64,000 nucleotides of DNA, from contig NZ_CP162495.1 of NCBI RefSeq assembly GCF_040939125.1, positions 1,302,001 to 1,366,000 on the forward strand. The letters run 5' to 3'. Source of the DNA: Clostridium sp. BJN0013 (GTDB taxonomy: Bacteria; Bacillota; Clostridia; Clostridiales; Clostridiaceae). The position numbers and the translations under genes are program-made. Every line of letters begins with the position of its first letter. Position 1 is the first letter of the stretch. Under the pieces are notes generated by a model that worked only from the letters and a program-made list of their open reading frames with translations, made no database searches and was not told the DNA's origin. This document shows, piece by piece, positions 36,905 to 44,653 of this stretch.

Positions 36905-38797
36905 ATGAATTTTGAAGACGTAAAAAATAATAAGTTATTTAAGGTATTGTTAAATTTCTTATATAACAATATAGATGTAATTCTATTTTTTACATTAATA
37001 TGTATAAAACTTATGTCATATGCTAGAAACATATCCTCCAACTATCTGGCTGGGCTTGTATTCTTTCCTATAGCTGCTTCTGTATTGATACTAATTAGCT
37101 TTTCTCTTATTTTTAAGAAAAAAAGCAGAGTTACTTTTTTGTATATAGCAGATATAGTGATAAGTTTAATACTTATAGCGGATTTGATGTATTATAGGTA
37201 TTTTAAAGATATTACTACACTGGCAGCAGTAAGAAATGCCAAATTACTTCAGGGAGTATCTGCTAGTGTAGGCAGTGTGGCAAATATTAAAGATCTGTAT
37301 TATCTACTGGATATATTCATTTTATTACCTGTAGTTAGGTTCTATAAAAGAAGAATAAAAAACATAAAGCCTATATCAAAAAGATTATTAAGTTTTTTGG
37401 TAATGTTCATTTTAGGTGCTAGTGTTAATGCTGCTATTTTTTATTGGGTGTCTAAAGTGCAGCCTACATTATTAACGGCTATGAGTAATAGAATATATCT
37501 TACTACTATGATAGGAAATATAAATTTTCACATGGTGGATTCATATAACTATATAAGTACCAGCGTTAAGAATTCTAAAAAATTATCTGAGGATAGAGAA
37601 AATGAAATTAAAACCTTTTTAGAAAATAATAATAAGAGTACGGGAGAAATTAATTTTAAAGGAGAAGCAGAGGGGAAAAATTTAATAGTAATCCAAGTAG
37701 AGGCATTGCAGAATTTTGTAATAAATCAGAAAGTAAATGGACAAGAAATAACCCCCAATCTGAATAGATGGGTAAATAAATGCATGTATTTTGATAATTA
37801 CTTTTATCAGGTTGCAGGGGGAAATACATCTGATGCGGAATTTATGTCAAATAATTCACTTTATCCTGCCCAATCGGGCTCTGCCTATTATACCTATAGT
37901 GGAAATAAATATGATTCTCTAGCCAGTGCTTTAAAAGATAAGAATTATTATACAGCAGCCATGCATGGAAATAGTGAAGGATTCTGGAATAGAAATGTTA
38001 TGTATAAAGCACAAAATTTTGATGATTTTTTCGGAGAACATAGTTTTAATATAGATGAAAAAATAGGATTAGGACTTAGTGATAAATCATTTCTAAATCA
38101 ATCTCTAGAAAAGTTAAAGAGTTTTAAAGAACCCTATTATGGATTTTTAGTTACTTTAACCAGTCATTTTCCTTATGAAGCTGTAGATAAGTATGGGGAC
38201 TTTGATGTGGGTGAATATGAAGGAACCTTTATAGGAAAATACTTAAAAGCAATACATTATACAGATGCACAGTTGGGGGAATTTTTAGATGCTCTTGAAC
38301 AACAGGGAATAATGGATAATTCTGTAATAGCATTATATGGTGATCATTTTGCTATTCCAAAGGATAATGCAGAAGAGCTTTTCAAATTTGAAAATGAAGA
38401 AAAAAGTGATGATTTTACCTGGTTCAAATATCAGAAAGTACCTTTATTACTGCATTTCCCACAAGATAAATACGCAGGAGTAAATCATAAATATAGTTGT
38501 CAGATGGACTTGTATCCTACACTGGCTAATTTATATAATCTACCTGGAAATTATATGTTTGGAAAGGACATGCTTAATGGAGATAATGAGAAAGTTATTT
38601 TTAGGAATGGTTCTTTTATAGATGGTAAGAACTTATATGTATCCTGGACCAATACATATTATAGTTTGGAGTCAGGAGAAAAAATAGATGAAACGGAAGA
38701 ATTAAAAGAGGAAAAAAATCAATATACCAATGAATTGAAATATTGTGATGATCTGCTAAATCATAACTTAATAAAGACTTTTACAGAGGAAAAGTAA
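36905..38797 (+). CDS. Lipoteichoic acid synthase-like sulfatase-fold protein
   Basis: This 630-residue protein has about five N-terminal transmembrane helices (residues 15-190) and an outside sulfatase-type domain. NLIVIQVEALQNFVI opens it with the first Glu. The catalytic Thr is in GGNTSDAEFMSNNSLYP. Further metal and substrate residues lie in MHGNSEGFWNR, LTSHFPYE and ALYGDHFAIP. The family polymerises glycerol phosphate from phosphatidylglycerol on the outer membrane face. It appears complete. It follows a two-component system in the same direction, behind its own promoter. Confidence 0.92.
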   Translation: MNFEDVKNNKLFKVLLNFLYNNIDVILFFTLICIKLMSYARNISSNYLAGLVFFPIAASVLILISFSLIFKKKSRVTFLYIADIVISLILIADLMYYRYFKDITTLAAVRNAKLLQGVSASVGSVANIKDLYYLLDIFILLPVVRFYKRRIKNIKPISKRLLSFLVMFILGASVNAAIFYWVSKVQPTLLTAMSNRIYLTTMIGNINFHMVDSYNYISTSVKNSKKLSEDRENEIKTFLENNNKSTGEINFKGEAEGKNLIVIQVEALQNFVINQKVNGQEITPNLNRWVNKCMYFDNYFYQVAGGNTSDAEFMSNNSLYPAQSGSAYYTYSGNKYDSLASALKDKNYYTAAMHGNSEGFWNRNVMYKAQNFDDFFGEHSFNIDEKIGLGLSDKSFLNQSLEKLKSFKEPYYGFLVTLTSHFPYEAVDKYGDFDVGEYEGTFIGKYLKAIHYTDAQLGEFLDALEQQGIMDNSVIALYGDHFAIPKDNAEELFKFENEEKSDDFTWFKYQKVPLLLHFPQDKYAGVNHKYSCQMDLYPTLANLYNLPGNYMFGKDMLNGDNEKVIFRNGSFIDGKNLYVSWTNTYYSLESGEKIDETEELKEEKNQYTNELKYCDDLLNHNLIKTFTEEK

Positions 38798-38816
38798 AAT
38801 AAAAATTGAAAAATAG

Positions 38817-38849
38817 AGATAAAGCACATGTGCTTTATCTTTATTTTTA
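38817..38849 (+). terminator. Terminator of LtaS-like gene
   Basis: A 24-nt perfect palindrome centred on GCACATGTGC (AGATAAAG...CTTTATCT) is followed by TTATTTTTA. It abuts repeat copy G. Confidence 0.78.
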
Positions 38850-39044
38850 TCCGAACGCTGGAAGTAGTTATACGTCCATCTCAAAGTGTGAGATAAGCAT
38901 TGCTATGCGCCTGGATAAGCTCTTCCCCTAAAGGATAACGTATTCTAAGTGCTAAAGACACTAAAAATACTGTTAATAAGGTTTGGATAGAGAAAAGTAT
39001 TTTCATAATCAAACTCCACCTGAACATACTAAGAATAACTTGAT
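38846..39044 (+). repeat. Structured intergenic repeat, copy G (long form with 53-bp insert)
   Basis: TTTATCCG to AACTTGAT. It contains the insert at 38925-38977, which differs from that of copy B at only two positions, whereas the surrounding repeat differs much more. The terminal hairpin (GGTTTGGATAGAG / CTCCACCTGAACA) has several mismatches. Confidence 0.82.
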
Positions 39045-39120
39045 TAAATCAATAATATAATTAACTCTTAAGCATAGTATTTATGTAGGGGAATTTTGTT
39101 TTGAAAGGAAAAATTCAACT

Positions 39121-39255
39121 ATGATACTAAGAAGTATATTTCAGTTTATAGTTATTATATTTATAGTTATTATACCTGTTAGTTTAACAGTGTTAATATT
39201 AACGGATTTCAAGGAATTTAAAGAAAAGCTACAAAATATTCACAAAAAAAAGTAA
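39121..39255 (+). CDS. Small single-pass membrane protein (44 aa), hypothetical
   Basis: ATG 39121 to TAA 39255. The frame encodes a hydrophobic helix (FIVIIFIVIIPVSLTVLIL) followed by a charged tail (TDFKEFKEKLQNIHKKK). A purine-rich AAAGGA lies 10-15 bp upstream. The membrane helix plus basic C-terminus argues that it is real, but it is too short for confidence. It sits between repeat copies G and H. A second small membrane protein lies just beyond H. Confidence 0.45.
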   Translation: MILRSIFQFIVIIFIVIIPVSLTVLILTDFKEFKEKLQNIHKKK

Positions 39256-39317
39256 AAATATTAATAATTGTTAAGAGTTATTCTATACCTCTTTTAAGGA
39301 TTTTGTGGTATAATTAA

Positions 39318-39457
39318 TTTATCCGAACGCTACCATTGCTAATACTCTCACCCTCTTCAAAGGTGGGAGATAAGCACTGGATAAGTTCTTATAAGGTTCA
39401 GATGGAGATAAGTAGTTCTCTATAGCAAACTCCACCTGAACTTAAGAATCACTTGAT
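39318..39457 (+). repeat. Structured intergenic repeat, copy H
   Basis: TTTATCCG to CACTTGAT, with the first hairpin shortened. The terminal hairpin is GGTTCAGATGGAG facing CTCCACCTGAACT. It lies only 273 bp from copy G in the same orientation. Confidence 0.85.
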
Positions 39458-39520
39458 AAATAATAATTGAGAAAGTTGTAAATAATTTAGCTTTTTCAAA
39501 TAGAAAAGAGAGGAAATAAT

Positions 39521-39802
39521 ATGGATTTTGCGGGTAAAAATTTTGCTGTAGTTTGTAAAATAATATTGACCTTAATTATAGTGTCTGTGTTTATAAGAAT
39601 AGTACCTTTACTAGCAATAACAGGAGTTTTACTGTTCTTGATTTTGAAAGTTAAAAAATATTTTAAAAATAAAAAAAATTATGTATTTAAAAACCAAAAT
39701 AAACAGAACATAAAGAAGGATAGAGAAGAACCCTTTGATCTTTCCTATAAAAAAATTATAGATGTAGATTACCATGAAGTAGAAAAGTCAAGTGAACCCT
39801 AG
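39521..39802 (+). CDS. Small membrane protein (93 aa), function unknown
   Basis: Two adjoining hydrophobic segments (VVCKIILTLIIVSVFI and VPLLAITGVLLFLIL) are followed by a very basic stretch (KVKKYFKNKKNYVFKNQNK) and an acidic tail (IIDVDYHEVEKSSEP). GAGAGGAAATA precedes ATG 39521. No family is recognised. The layout suggests an inner-membrane hairpin with a cytoplasmic tail. Confidence 0.7.
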   Translation: MDFAGKNFAVVCKIILTLIIVSVFIRIVPLLAITGVLLFLILKVKKYFKNKKNYVFKNQNKQNIKKDREEPFDLSYKKIIDVDYHEVEKSSEP

Positions 39803-39862
39803 AAGAACTTAATGACTACTTTAGATAAGATGAAGATGCTATTGATAATAGATGGCCTTGGA

Positions 39863-39927
39863 GTCAAGTGATTCTTAGGTTCAGGCAGAGTTTGTTCATA
39901 AGCACTGCTACATGCTTGGATAAATGT
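39863..39927 (-). repeat. Structured intergenic repeat, copy I (rearranged fragment)
   Basis: TCAAGTGATTCTTAGGTTCAG reads as the reverse-orientation terminal arm, but the sequence then passes into ATAAGCACTGCTACATGC then TTGGATAA, which matches the forward-orientation middle of the family. It looks like an internal inversion or a fold-back deletion. Confidence 0.55.
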
Positions 39928-39937
39928 AGGTTTTAAG

Positions 39938-39997
39938 GAACTTAGAATTTTGATGAATTTGCTTGAATAAATCAAAAGTCTAAGTTCTTTTATATTT
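39938..39997 (+). terminator. Probable terminator
   Basis: GAACTTAGA (with TTTGAT) faces ATCAAA and TCTAAGTTC, followed by TTTTATATTTT. Confidence 0.7.
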
Positions 39998-40002
39998 TAA
40001 AT

Positions 40003-40040
40003 GTTATTATCAATACTGATATATCAATATTGATAATAAC
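40003..40040. promoter_or_regulatory. Operator-like palindrome upstream of degV-padR
   Basis: Perfect 13-bp inverted repeats (GTTATTATCAATA and TATTGATAATAAC) are separated by a 12-nt spacer that itself contains TGATATATCA. The right arm overlaps the -35 box of the promoter at 40030-40057. Confidence 0.75.
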
Positions 40041-40057
40041 TAAAAAAATGATATAAT
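40030..40057 (+). promoter_or_regulatory. Promoter of the degV-padR operon
   Basis: TTGATA, 16-nt spacer, TATAAT. The -35 box lies inside the large palindrome, so a bound regulator would block it. Confidence 0.65.
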
Positions 40058-40139
40058 TATGTATATTTGAAAATATATAACCATTAAATATATTTTTATA
40101 TATAATTTTTAAATAGTTTAAAATTAGGAGGAATAACAA

Positions 40140-40991
40140 TTGGAAAAAATTGCATTAATAGCGGACAGTACCAGTGATTTACCCGATAATATTGTAGAAA
40201 AATACAATATAAAAATGCTTCACTATAGAATAATATATAAAAATAGAGAGTTTGTAGATAAAATAGATATAACTCCAGAATATGTGTATAATAATTTACA
40301 TAGAGAGATACCCACATCTTCAATACCTTCTATGGATGAAATAGAAAAGGTATTTAAAGAACTGGAGGAGGAGGGATATACCCATGCTATAGCTGTAACA
40401 CTTTCCAGTGGATTAACGGGGATTTATAATGGAATAAGAGTAGTTAGTGAAAACCATCCTAAAATAAAAACCTGTATATTTGACTCTAGATCTATTTCCA
40501 TGGGAGAAGGAGTAATATTAGAAGAATGCGGGAAGCTTATAGAAAAAGGTGTTAGTTTTAGTAAAATAGTTGACAAAATACCGGATATAAGAAAAAGATT
40601 AAATTTATTTTTTGTAGTAGATACCCTGGAATATCTGAAAAAAGGGGGCAGAATAGGCAAAGTGGCAGGAACTATTGCAGAACTTTTAAATATAAAACCT
40701 ATAGTATCTATTGATATAAATGACGGTAAATATTATACTTATGATAAGGTAAGGGGAAGAAAAAAATCTTTAAATAAAATGATTGAAATTGCAAAAAATA
40801 TCCTCAAAACTAAAAAATGCAGGTTATGTGTCGTACATGGATGTGCTCTAGAGGATTCACAAAAAATATTTCAGGAGTTAAAAGAACATCCCAATGTAGT
40901 TTCTTCAGTTTTTGGAGGGGCTTTAAGTCCTGTATCTGGTGTACATAGTGGTCCGGGACTGGTGGGGTTAATATTGTTTGAGGAAGAATAA
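40140..40991 (+). CDS. DegV-family fatty-acid-binding protein
   Basis: A 283-residue protein of the DegV/FakB family, which binds a fatty acid and presents it to a kinase. Motifs are ADSTSDLP (about 8), TSSIPSMDE, SSGLTGIYNG (about 90), FDSRSISMGEG and SVFGGALSPVSGVHSGPG near the end. The start is TTG 40140 with AGGAGG upstream. The next gene, a PadR regulator, follows 5 bp after the stop. Confidence 0.92.
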   Translation: MEKIALIADSTSDLPDNIVEKYNIKMLHYRIIYKNREFVDKIDITPEYVYNNLHREIPTSSIPSMDEIEKVFKELEEEGYTHAIAVTLSSGLTGIYNGIRVVSENHPKIKTCIFDSRSISMGEGVILEECGKLIEKGVSFSKIVDKIPDIRKRLNLFFVVDTLEYLKKGGRIGKVAGTIAELLNIKPIVSIDINDGKYYTYDKVRGRKKSLNKMIEIAKNILKTKKCRLCVVHGCALEDSQKIFQELKEHPNVVSSVFGGALSPVSGVHSGPGLVGLILFEEE

Positions 40992-40996
40992 TTTTT

Positions 40997-41464
40997 ATGG
41001 GTAAATTTAATTTTAAAAGAGATACTGAGGAGAAAGAGAAACTTTTATATGAAGAGTATAAGAAGAAACTTTTAGAGTTAAAAAAAGTAAAAAAAGAACA
41101 AGAAGCTGTAGGCCAGATTTTTACAAAAGGCCTTCTCCCTATATATGTGCTTTATATTTTAAATCTTAATGCGACTAATGGAAACGATATATCTCACAAA
41201 ATAGGAGAGAGGACCGGAGGCAGATGGATTCCAAGTACTGGAGGAATTTATCCTCTTTTGAAAAAGCTGGAAAAAGATAAATTGATTGAAGGGAACTGGG
41301 ATTATTCTAAAAATAAAATGCAGAAAATATATAAAATAACGGATTTAGGTGTCTGTGAGCTCAGAAAGAGAAAAAACCTTTTGAAAAATAAAATTGAGGA
41401 ATCATTGGAGGTGTTTAAAATAGTATATAGTGATCTATATAATGAAAGTGATGAAAATTTATAA
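40997..41464 (+). CDS. PadR-family transcriptional regulator
   Basis: The 155-residue protein has an unusual N-terminal coiled-coil lead (KEKLLYEEYKKKLLELKKVK), then a PadR winged helix (GLLPIYVLYILNLNATNGND, GGIYPLLKKLEKDKLIEG and KIYKITDLG). A C-terminal helix for dimerisation follows. It is co-transcribed with degV. The large palindrome over their shared promoter is its likely binding site (inference). Confidence 0.87.
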   Translation: MGKFNFKRDTEEKEKLLYEEYKKKLLELKKVKKEQEAVGQIFTKGLLPIYVLYILNLNATNGNDISHKIGERTGGRWIPSTGGIYPLLKKLEKDKLIEGNWDYSKNKMQKIYKITDLGVCELRKRKNLLKNKIEESLEVFKIVYSDLYNESDENL

Positions 41465-41505
41465 GGATCTATTGTAAAATACAGTTTATTTTACCTCAGA
41501 TCCTT
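41463..41505. terminator. Bidirectional terminator between padR and terC-like genes
   Basis: AAGGATCT and AGATCCTT enclose a second inner stem (GTAAAAT/ATTTTAC). It lies between convergent genes and overlaps the padR stop. Confidence 0.72.
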
Positions 41506-41518
41506 ATGTTGTTAAGGT

Positions 41519-42226
41519 TTAAAAGTGTTGATCCTTAAATTCTTTCAGGGAGTAAGATACAGGTTTGTTTATAATATATAATCCATATAAGAGAACTATT
41601 ATGGCAGCACTGAAGGATATTATATTTATCATCATCGGAGAAGTGAAGTTATGTAGAAGATTGTCCTCAAGAAGCATCTTGAAGGATGTATGAGCAAGTA
41701 TTGCACCACCTATATATATGGTTATAGGATATTTATTCATAATTTTTGCTACATATTGACTTCCAAAAAATATAATAGGAATATTTAGTGCCAGGCCAAA
41801 TATTATAAGACCTATATGCCCTTGGGCTGTACCTGCAATGGCAAGTACATTATCTAAACTCATAGCTGCATCTGCTAAAACTATACTGGATACTGCACTC
41901 CAATATTTGTTTGATGTATTTACCGTTACTTTTTCTGATTTTGGCGGTTCTGGTTTTATAAAGTTCCATGTGATTTTTATAAGCAAGATTCCTCCAATTA
42001 GTTTTATTGGAAGCCATTTTATAAGTAGTATATAAGTAATTAGGCAGGCAAATACTATTCTTAAAAAAATTGCAACAAATACTCCTATAATTGATGCAGA
42101 TTTAGCGTGTTTTTTTGGTAAATCTCTGGTTGCTAGGGCTATAACACCTATGTTATCACCACTTAAAACTATGTCTAGCAAAGTAATTTGTAAGGCTCCT
42201 AGTAGAAAAGCTGTTAAATTATCCAT
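41519..42226 (-). CDS. TerC/YceF-family membrane protein
   Basis: A 235-residue membrane protein with about seven helices. It has the family's acidic motifs LDIVLSGDNIGVIALATR (about 18-36) and VLADAAMSLDNVLAIAG (about 122-138), which form the metal-ion path in TerC-type exporters (often manganese). The start ATG at 42226 has AAGGAGT upstream; a longer frame to 42274 has none. I saw no yybP-ykoY-type riboswitch in front. It is close to a TerD-domain gene, although on the other strand. Confidence 0.88.
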   Translation of the reverse strand: MDNLTAFLLGALQITLLDIVLSGDNIGVIALATRDLPKKHAKSASIIGVFVAIFLRIVFACLITYILLIKWLPIKLIGGILLIKITWNFIKPEPPKSEKVTVNTSNKYWSAVSSIVLADAAMSLDNVLAIAGTAQGHIGLIIFGLALNIPIIFFGSQYVAKIMNKYPITIYIGGAILAHTSFKMLLEDNLLHNFTSPMMINIISFSAAIIVLLYGLYIINKPVSYSLKEFKDQHF

Positions 42227-42557
42227 ATTGGTTACTCCTTTTATGTTATAATAAAAATTTCTATATTTATACAAATATACAAGCTAATATATTAAATATT
42301 ACCTTTAATTTTATAACTTCTATTGTACCATATAAATCTTATAATATAAACATTTTAATCATATAATATGGTTTTTGTATCTATATTATTTATATTAAAA
42401 AATTATTTGTTTAGAATGTTAAATTAAGGTAATGTTCCAATGTTAAACGTTGAAGATTCTGACTTTTTTATTTTATTTAATTTGCAGATGTGTTAAAATT
42501 AAATTTAAATGAGTAGTTATATAAAATTCAAAAACTTATGAATGGGAGGGAATTTAT

Positions 42558-43466
42558 ATGGAGGAATATGTAAACTTATTTAGAATTAAGGTTAATAACA
42601 AATGGGGATATATTAATGAATTTGGTAAAGTTGTCATGCCGCCTATATTTCAATATGCATGGGATTTTAATGAAGATTTGGCCTCAGTTCAGGTGGATAA
42701 CAAATGGGGATATATCAATGCAAAAGGAGATAAAGTAATAGATTATATTTATGATGAAGCATGGAATTTTTGCGAAGGATTTGCATCTGTGAGAATAAAT
42801 GATAGATGGGGGATTATAGATAGACAAGGAAATATAGTGGTACAGCCAATATTTAGGTTTATTGATGAATTTTCTAATGGATTGGCACTTGTCATGAAAA
42901 ATAAAAAGTACGGATTTATGGACGAAAAGGGGAATTGCGTTATAGAACCTATTTATGAAAACGCTTTTGGCTTTTCGGAAGGAATTGCCAGAGTAAATGA
43001 AGGAGATTATTGGGAGTATATCGATACTAAGGGTAAAGTGGTTTTAAAATGTACCTTTGATTGTGTTTTTGATTTCCATGAAAATTTAGCTCAGGTTATG
43101 TCGAATTTTAAATATGGATTTATGGACAAATCAGGAAAATTATTAATAGAACCTAAATATGATATTGCGGATGGTTTCTCAGAAGGACTAGCTAATGTAA
43201 AAATAGACACAAAATGGGGGTATATAGATAAAGAGGATAAAGTTATTATAGAGCCTACTTTTGATGATGCACTTAATTTTAAAGAAGAAAGAGCCTTTGT
43301 AAAAATAGAAGATAGTTGGGGATGTATTGATAAATCAGGTAATTTTATAGTCAAACCTGAATTTGAACATATAAATAATTTTTCTAATGGATTGGCGATG
43401 GTAGTATGTGATGATAAATATATCTATATTAATAAAAAAGGTGAAAGAGTGTGGAAAGAAGAGTAA
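42558..43466 (+). CDS. WG-repeat protein
   Basis: The 302 residues are eight tandem WG repeats of about 36 residues plus a short ninth, each of the form KWGYIN--GK-V--P-F--A--F. Examples are NKWGYINEFGKVVMPP, DRWGIIDRQGNIVVQP and KYGFMDEKGNCVIEP. There is no signal peptide, so it is cytoplasmic. WG repeats form a beta-rich scaffold often found beside stress or chaperone genes. It precedes a TerD-domain gene by 150 bp in the same direction. Ribosome site GGGAGGG. Confidence 0.9.
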   Translation: MEEYVNLFRIKVNNKWGYINEFGKVVMPPIFQYAWDFNEDLASVQVDNKWGYINAKGDKVIDYIYDEAWNFCEGFASVRINDRWGIIDRQGNIVVQPIFRFIDEFSNGLALVMKNKKYGFMDEKGNCVIEPIYENAFGFSEGIARVNEGDYWEYIDTKGKVVLKCTFDCVFDFHENLAQVMSNFKYGFMDKSGKLLIEPKYDIADGFSEGLANVKIDTKWGYIDKEDKVIIEPTFDDALNFKEERAFVKIEDSWGCIDKSGNFIVKPEFEHINNFSNGLAMVVCDDKYIYINKKGERVWKEE

Positions 43467-43616
43467 ACTCGTTATAGTAATCCTTTACTTAAGTTAGAGT
43501 TATTTCATTACTAATGATTTCAAGATTATTAAATTGATAGAAATTGACAAATATCTCTTGCAAAAGTATAATAAAATCGAAAATAAAGATGCTTAATCTT
43601 TAAGTGGAGGCATATT

Positions 43617-44198
43617 ATGGGGATAATGATAAAAAAGACAGAAAATGTAGATTTCATAGAAGATAATAATTTATTGAGAAAAATATTAGTAGAGTTGCAA
43701 TGGGATACAGATGCAGACAATAAGGATATCGATTTAGATATAGCAGCTTTTTGTCTTGGGAAAGATGGAAAAGTTCATAAGGATTCGGATTTTGTATTTT
43801 ATAATAATTTGAAACATCCTTCAGGAGCTGTTGAACATTTAGGTGATAACCTTTTAGGTGATGGGAAAGGTGAACAAATAATTGTAGATCTGGCTTATAT
43901 ACCTTCTGATATTTGTAAGATAACTTTTGCAGCTACAATATATAAAGCTGGGATTAAACATCAAAATTTTGGACAAGGCGTTAGTTGTTATATTAGAATA
44001 GTTAATTCAAATAATAATCGAGAATTATTAAAATATGATTTAAGTGAAAAATTTTCTAATGAAACTGCTGTAATTATAGGTGAATTATATAAATATATCA
44101 GAACATGGGAATTTAAAGAAATAAGTAAAGGATTTAAGGGTGGATTAGCTACATTATGTGAAGAATTTGGAGTAAGGTATACTCAAAGTAATGACTAG
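43617..44198 (+). CDS. TerD-domain stress protein
   Basis: A 193-residue TerD/TerZ-type protein. The calcium-binding motif is seen as LQWDTDADNKDIDLDIAAFCL, split here as QWDTDADNKDIDLDIAAF (about 28-46). Then come DFVFYNNLKHPSGAVEH, GEQIIVDLAYIP and a C-terminal GELYKYIRTWEFKEISKGF. TerD proteins act in tellurite, phage and general stress resistance, partly unexplained. ATG 43617 has GTGGAGG upstream. A TerC-type gene lies nearby and Hsp70-like genes follow. Confidence 0.88.
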   Translation: MGIMIKKTENVDFIEDNNLLRKILVELQWDTDADNKDIDLDIAAFCLGKDGKVHKDSDFVFYNNLKHPSGAVEHLGDNLLGDGKGEQIIVDLAYIPSDICKITFAATIYKAGIKHQNFGQGVSCYIRIVNSNNNRELLKYDLSEKFSNETAVIIGELYKYIRTWEFKEISKGFKGGLATLCEEFGVRYTQSND

Positions 44199-44203
44199 TT
44201 AAT

Positions 44204-44240
44204 AGCTTGTTTACAGTATACAGTATAGTGTTAAACAAGC
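44204..44240 (+). terminator. Inverted repeat after the TerD gene
   Basis: AGCTTGTTTA faces TAAACAAGC after a 17-nt loop. No T tract follows, so it is a weak terminator at best. The remaining 400 bp before the Hsp70 operon hold a minimal frame with good ribosome site (ATGTCTAAATAA at 44278), repeat copy J and a TATAAT-like box near 44570. Confidence 0.45.
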
Positions 44241-44393
44241 CTCCTTGTTATAGTTAAATGCTAAAAGGAGTGTTTCTATGTCTAAATAAAATATTCAAAG
44301 CATTTTTGAGTTGTTGTTTATTTTCAAAGGCCTAAATTTATAGGATATATTTGATATTATTCAACAAATATAAATGTGCTTTTTTTATTTATA

Positions 44394-44490
44394 AGTACCT
44401 TAGAAGAATTTATAAAGAGGCGTAGCAATGTGCTCATCCTCTACTTTGAAGAAGCTGGGGGTATTAGCTAATTTCAGCCTTCGGATAAAA
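44394..44490 (-). repeat. Structured intergenic repeat, copy J (first part only)
   Basis: Reverse copy from ACCTTAGAAGAA to GCCTTCGGATAAA. Its hairpin is CCTCTACTTTG...GCTGGGGG. The terminal hairpin is missing. It lies in the leader region of the Hsp70 operon. Confidence 0.75.
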
Positions 44491-44653
44491 ATAAATCATA
44501 ATTATGTATGTATTGAAAAAGATCAGTTCACAATAAACCTAAAAGTAAAAAGTTTTGGAAAAGTAAATAATATAATGGTAAAATTTAAACAGTGAGTATA
44601 ATCAAATTAATATTGAATTTTAGATGAGAAATAATTTGAAAGGGTGAAGTTAT

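Noticed and set aside
42227-42557. yybP-ykoY manganese riboswitch before the TerC-type gene
   Set aside because: The minus-strand leader lacks the conserved internal-loop sequences. It is an A/T-rich region without clear structure.
44278-44289. ATGTCTAAATAA behind AAAGGAGTG
   Set aside because: Three sense codons. Probably the remnant of a deleted gene before the Hsp70 operon.
2763-44490. Possible CRISPR array or tRNA-like cluster from the repeated intergenic sequences
   Set aside because: Copies are dispersed over 42 kb, on both strands, of variable length and without regular spacers or cas genes. No cloverleaf or CCA end is seen.
44199-44653. CIRCE (HrcA) operator before the Hsp70 operon
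   Set aside because: The TTAGCACTC-N9-GAGTGCTAA pattern was looked for and is not present, so regulation differs from canonical dnaK.
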